Assembly (NCBI GenBank): GCA_963698565.1
Contig: CAVORH010000003.1
Coordinates: 124,001 to 188,000 of the forward strand
Direction: 5' to 3'
Origin: Sva-07 sp963698565
GTDB taxonomy: Bacteria > Actinomycetota > Acidimicrobiia > Acidimicrobiales > Ilumatobacteraceae
Length of the DNA: 64,000 nucleotides
The position numbers were made by a program, and so were the translations under genes. Below, in pieces: positions 60,348 through 64,000 of the stretch. The notes beneath the pieces were generated by a model, which saw only the letters and a program-made list of their open reading frames with translations, searched no databases and had not been told where the DNA came from. Every line of letters starts with the position of its first letter. Within the stretch, counting starts at the first letter, position 1.

Positions 60348-63300
60348 TCAGAGTTCAATGCCGACCCCGCGTGCCCGACGACGGTGCGGCGTCCGGGGTT
60401 TGACATCGAGTCCGTTCTGGGCTGCCCAGTCCCTGAGGGGTGCAAGGATCGAGTCGGCGGCGTCCTGGTCGAGGCAGCGCGACGTTGCCAGGCTACTGAG
60501 CGTGGTGGCCACTTCGCCGGGATCGAGGAGATCACCGTTGGCCCAGCTGCGCCAGGTTCCGATCGCTTCGGCAGTCTGGCGGAGCTGATGGGTGCTGACG
60601 TTGCCGCGTCTGAGGTTGCGTCGGGGCGGGAGGCGCCGGAGCGCGTTCTCGATTCGCCGGATCTCGTCGTCCGCAGTCGTGACCGCTGCCATCTCAGGGC
60701 CAACGGTCCTCTCAACTCGCGCGAGGTGGGCCTCCGACCGCGTCAGTTGCTCGCTCGCACGTGCGGCCGCGCGACGAAGGCCGAGACGTCCGGCGCCTCT
60801 CCGTGTCTCCGACGCCCACGTCGCTGACCGAACTTGGCGACGGGCGGCCTCGACACCTTCGCGCGCTTCGTCGAGGGCGAGGCGGTGAGGGTCGAGAAGA
60901 CGTTCGGCGTGGGTCAGTCGCTGGCGCCACATCCCGAGTTCGTGGTTGAGAGCGTTCTCCATCTCATCGATCCGCTGATCGGCGGCCTCGGCTCGTACGA
61001 GACGGTCCGTGATGGTCGTGCTCAGGGCATCGACCCAGGGTGGGATCGTGCAACGTGGATGTCTCGTGTACTGGCGGGGTGTTGCCGGCCGGACGGCCTC
61101 GGCGAGTGCTCGTCGTTGGGTGACGGCGGGCAGGTCGACTCGGTCGTTGGCGAGGACGCGTTCGAGGGTGTCGCGGGCCTCGTCGAGGTCATGGGACTCG
61201 GTGACCACGAGCATGAGGTTTTGGGAGCGTCCGCGGGTGGCACCGACGTAGAGGCCGCGACGGGAGGTGTGGTCCGAGACGAGTTCGATCGCCGTGGTCG
61301 TCGTGTCGCCTTGGTTGCCGTGTTCCGTGGCGGCGTAGCCGAGGTGGACGTGAGCGGTGGCGTATCCGGCGGGGAGCATGACGGTGCCCGTTCCCTCGTT
61401 GGACAGCGCGGTGATGGTGCGGTCGTCGGCGATGTGCGTGACCGTCCATGTTTCGCGGTTGCGGACGAGTTCGTCGGTGGTGGTGACGAGTCGTCGGTCG
61501 TTTCGCCGGGTGACGATGACTTCACCGACGCAGGCAAATTCGTCGCCGGCGATCGGTGCCAGGGAGTCGGTGTCGATGTCACCGGCATCGGCGCGTGCGC
61601 GTTGGATGGCCTGGTTGATGCGGTCGACGTGATCGTTGCTCGACGCGGTGATGGCGAGGGTCTCGCCGGCGGCGTGCGACGAGCGCCACTGGTCGGTGAT
61701 GATGGCGAGCTGTTCGTCAAAGGTGCCGGGGATGACCCGGCCATGGGCGAAGTAGTCGTCGAGCGCGCGGCGGTCGCCGCGGCGGAGCTTGAGGGACGCA
61801 GCGGATTCCCATGGCTCGTTGAAGCGGTGGATGCGGTCGAGTTCATGCACGCGTCCGGTGAGGGTGAGTTCGTGGAATATGCCGCCGCGTCCGACAGCCT
61901 GGAGTTGGTACGGGTCGCCGACAAGCGCAACGCGCCAGCCGTTGCTTTCGGCGAGGCGGGTGAGTTTGGCGAGAGAGTGGGTGCCGACCATGCCAGCCTC
62001 GTCGACGATCACCGTCGTCCCGGTGGTGAGTCGGTACCGCTCCAGCGGCGGCCGGTCGCCACGGAGATGCTCGTGGAGGAGCTTGTCGAGGGTGTCGGTG
62101 GCGATGCCGGTCTCTCGTTCGAGGACTCGGGCACCCTTCGCCGACGGCGCCACCCCGAACACTGGTCGCCGATGGCCATCGAGGTCGTCGATCGCGGCCC
62201 GAAGGGTCGTGGTCTTGCCGGTGCCGGCGGGGCCGACCACGAGCACGAGTTGGTCGAGGCCGGCGACTGCTCGGGCGACGTCGGCTTGGAGCACATCGAG
62301 GTGCCTGACATCGACCGTGGTGGACGGCCGAGATTCGTCGGCGTGCGCGGCGAGCGCCCACGAGGCGATGTGTTCCTCTTCGGCGAGGATCGCCTCGGTA
62401 GTAATGTGCGCGCTGATCGGTTCGTGCCGCAGCGAACGTCCATCGGAACTGCGGCGGGGCGTGCTGGCGTCGATCGGGTCGAGTTCGGTGCAGTGGGCGA
62501 TGACGGCGTCGGCCCAGTTTTCGATGCGCTCAGCCCACTGCGTGCCGGTGAGTGTTGGGTCGGGCCGAGCGATGTCCGTGAGAGCGGAAACGATCTGTGC
62601 TCGGTTCCAGGTCGAGCCCGATGACGAGAGGACGTCGACCAGTTGCTCGACCGAGATTGTCGGTGGTGGCTCGGTGTGGTCGACTCGCTCAGCGCTGAAG
62701 ACCTGGACGAGACTATGGGCGTCCCAGCCGACCGACGCGGCTTCGTCGTCCCACCGTGTGATCAGGTCGGCGACACCCTTGCCGGACTTTTCGGCGCGCG
62801 TGTCGACAGCGGCCTCGCGCTTCAGTGCTCCGAGTTCCCACTGGTTGGGGTCTCGGCCCTGGCGGGTCGCGAAGTCCTCGATCTTGACGGCGAGGGCGTC
62901 GCCGATTTCGTCGGCGCGTTTCGAGAACACGGACAGCAGGTCGTCGGGCATTGCCGTCATCTCGGCTTGGCCGTGATCGATCGGGCCCCAGTCGATGCCG
63001 AAACGGTTGGTGAGTTCGTTGCGAAGCACGGACTGATAGAGACCGCCGAGCATTCGCTGGTGGCGCTTCAAGTACCGGGCGTCGAGAGCCAGCCATCTGC
63101 CCGGTTCGGTCTGCACCTTCGCCGAGATCACACAGTGCGTGTGGATCTGCGGGTCGTCGGCGCGGGACGTCGTCTGGCGAAACGCGGCGATGGTGAGACC
63201 TCGTGAGTCCGGGTGGAGTCGGCCGTCGGCGCAGCGGACTCGGGTGGTCGAGCCGAAGCGTTCGAGGTGGGCGAGCGTGGCGTTGACTGCGACGTCGTGG

Positions 63301-63641
63301 GCGTCGAGCAGTCGTTCGTCGCGGGTGAGTGCCCACAACACACTGAGCGACTTCGGTGCGGAGAAGGTGGCGTCGAATCCGGCGACTGCCTTCACGGTCT
63401 TTCCATTGGCGAGTTCCCGATCGCGAAGCTCGCGGCCGAGCGCTTTCCCCTTCCTGGGGTGGAGGCCTTCGAGGATCGCCTGCAGGTCGTCGGCGACGAC
63501 ATCGTCGATCAGGTCGAGGTCGGCCGCTTGTCGGCCGAGCCACCTCCCGGGTACCTCCCCTGGCGCCTCGGTGAGGTAGCGCGTGTAGTACTCCACCGCA
63601 GCGGCGGCCGATCGGGCGTAGATCGTGCGGACCCGAAGCAT
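60348..63641 (-). CDS. MobF-family conjugative relaxase-helicase (TraA/TrwC-like)
   Basis: A 1097-residue protein with the full TraA layout. The N-terminal relaxase has catalytic tyrosines in AVEYYTRYL (about residue 18), the FSAPKSLSVLWAL motif and the HUH site DPQIHTHCVISAK (His167, His169). A helicase follows: VLVVGPAGTGKTTTLRAAID (Walker A about 470) and VIVDEAGMVGT (Walker B), then VVTRRNDRR and YAATEHGNQGDTT. The C-terminus is Arg-rich and helical. It nicks at oriT and leads the strand into the recipient. ATG chosen after a GTG; upstream frame is not protein-like. Confidence 0.9.
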   Translation of the reverse strand: MLRVRTIYARSAAAAVEYYTRYLTEAPGEVPGRWLGRQAADLDLIDDVVADDLQAILEGLHPRKGKALGRELRDRELANGKTVKAVAGFDATFSAPKSLSVLWALTRDERLLDAHDVAVNATLAHLERFGSTTRVRCADGRLHPDSRGLTIAAFRQTTSRADDPQIHTHCVISAKVQTEPGRWLALDARYLKRHQRMLGGLYQSVLRNELTNRFGIDWGPIDHGQAEMTAMPDDLLSVFSKRADEIGDALAVKIEDFATRQGRDPNQWELGALKREAAVDTRAEKSGKGVADLITRWDDEAASVGWDAHSLVQVFSAERVDHTEPPPTISVEQLVDVLSSSGSTWNRAQIVSALTDIARPDPTLTGTQWAERIENWADAVIAHCTELDPIDASTPRRSSDGRSLRHEPISAHITTEAILAEEEHIASWALAAHADESRPSTTVDVRHLDVLQADVARAVAGLDQLVLVVGPAGTGKTTTLRAAIDDLDGHRRPVFGVAPSAKGARVLERETGIATDTLDKLLHEHLRGDRPPLERYRLTTGTTVIVDEAGMVGTHSLAKLTRLAESNGWRVALVGDPYQLQAVGRGGIFHELTLTGRVHELDRIHRFNEPWESAASLKLRRGDRRALDDYFAHGRVIPGTFDEQLAIITDQWRSSHAAGETLAITASSNDHVDRINQAIQRARADAGDIDTDSLAPIAGDEFACVGEVIVTRRNDRRLVTTTDELVRNRETWTVTHIADDRTITALSNEGTGTVMLPAGYATAHVHLGYAATEHGNQGDTTTTAIELVSDHTSRRGLYVGATRGRSQNLMLVVTESHDLDEARDTLERVLANDRVDLPAVTQRRALAEAVRPATPRQYTRHPRCTIPPWVDALSTTITDRLVRAEAADQRIDEMENALNHELGMWRQRLTHAERLLDPHRLALDEAREGVEAARRQVRSATWASETRRGAGRLGLRRAAARASEQLTRSEAHLARVERTVGPEMAAVTTADDEIRRIENALRRLPPRRNLRRGNVSTHQLRQTAEAIGTWRSWANGDLLDPGEVATTLSSLATSRCLDQDAADSILAPLRDWAAQNGLDVKPRTPHRRRARGVGIEL

Positions 63642-63727
63642 CACTGTCCGCCCAGGCGATTGGGCACTTGTCTGTTGGAAGAAGTGGGAAGTGATCGGGT
63701 GGTGTTCATTGGTGATCCGGGAACGGG
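63642..63727. other. Spacer between excisionase-like gene and relaxase gene
   Basis: 86 nt without a gene. It has no inverted repeat long enough to call an oriT, although relaxase genes are often next to theirs. Confidence 0.3.
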
Positions 63728-64000
63728 TCAGTCCTCGAAGAGACGAGGGGCAGCGGGCCGGCGGGTGCTTCGGCGCGGATGGCGCGTGGTGGTGTGCGAC
63801 GGCGGCGGGGTGTCGTTGCTGACGGCGGCGCAGAGGCCGGGATCGATGATCGGGTGATCGGCGATCGGCCATGAGATCGGCGCGCCGATGTAATGCTCGA
63901 GTGCCACGCGTGGAACACGCAGGCTGCGACCGACCTTCAGTCCCGGGATCTCGTCGCCGTCGCCAGTGGCGCGGTAGCGATGGATCGACTCGTAGACGAA
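63728..64000 (-). CDS. Excisionase-type helix-turn-helix protein, 5' end missing
   Basis: The frame enters from the right edge of the window. Its first visible part FVYESIHRYRATGDGDEIPG followed by LKVGRSLRVPRVALEHYIG is the end of an HTH_17/excisionase DNA-binding domain (recognition helix, then KVGRxxRxP wing). A Pro/Thr/Arg-rich tail of about 50 residues follows. Such proteins direct excision with the integrase or regulate transfer. It lies upstream of the relaxase on the same strand; an integrase gene is expected next, outside the window. Confidence 0.75.
   Translation of the reverse strand, partial: FVYESIHRYRATGDGDEIPGLKVGRSLRVPRVALEHYIGAPISWPIADHPIIDPGLCAAVSNDTPPPSHTTTRHPRRSTRRPAAPRLFED

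Noticed and set aside
60834..62976. Long plus-strand frames opposite the relaxase
   Set aside because: They mirror the relaxase coding strand; the minus-strand protein has complete relaxase and helicase motifs.
63642..63727. oriT next to the relaxase gene
   Set aside because: No inverted repeat or nick-site-like motif could be recognised in the short spacer.

Overview
The window is high-GC bacterial DNA with actinobacterial gene content: an MshA-type glycosyltransferase next to YbjN, Rex with the heme genes, a SigR-like sigma factor with a zinc anti-sigma factor, and an RsiG-like protein. Many genes have a TANNNT box 6-10 nt before an ATG/GTG, which suggests frequent leaderless transcription. 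My best guess is an Acidimicrobiia (Ilumatobacter-like) chromosome; this is inferred from content only.

Left part (1-39.6 kb), core-like. It opens with the end of an Mnh/Mrp Na+/H+ antiporter operon (mnhC 3' end, D, E, F, G), followed convergently by a secreted cyclophilin. Next come a MoaD-like protein, an RsiG-like anti-sigma candidate, an mshA-like gene broken by one frameshift, ybjN, proC, a SAM-hydrolase family gene and an acyl-CoA ligase. The heme cluster follows: rex (with a candidate Rex operator)-hemA-hemC-hemD, a secreted propeller protein, then hemB-hemL. After that lie a four-gene minus-strand operon (amine oxidase-like, alpha/beta hydrolase, PlsC-like remnant family, epimerase), an M23 peptidase with a decayed copy beside it, a pseudo-phosphatase, tilS, sigR/anti-sigma, a MarR/hydrolase divergent pair, a lipid-kinase-like protein, SulP, a P-type ATPase and PPK2. 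A cyclopropane-fatty-acid-synthase-like gene with three frameshifts closes the region.

Right part (39.7-64 kb), accessory-like. At 39.73-39.77 kb lies a minus-strand fragment matching only the 3' portion (anticodon loop to CCA end) of a tRNA-Thr(CGT) gene, followed by repeated 10-mers. Its polarity predicts an integrated element extending rightwards past the window end. In line with that, the right end carries a MobF/TraA relaxase-helicase, the 3' end of an excisionase-type HTH gene, an IS110 transposase with a possible bridge-RNA region, an intact RHH/Doc toxin-antitoxin pair and a decayed DUF433/DUF5615 pair. Putative cargo includes an ECF sigma factor with a large membrane-anchored partner, a mycothiol-dependent-isomerase-like protein, a methyltransferase-sulfatase pair, an MscS channel, a two-component system, MFS and CLC transporters and a flippase-like protein. 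A 19-bp near-palindrome (CCTCACCCnnnnCGGGnGA) recurs near several of these genes and may mark a local regulon.

Limits: all family calls come from reading motifs, without database searches. Frameshifts may be real or sequence errors.
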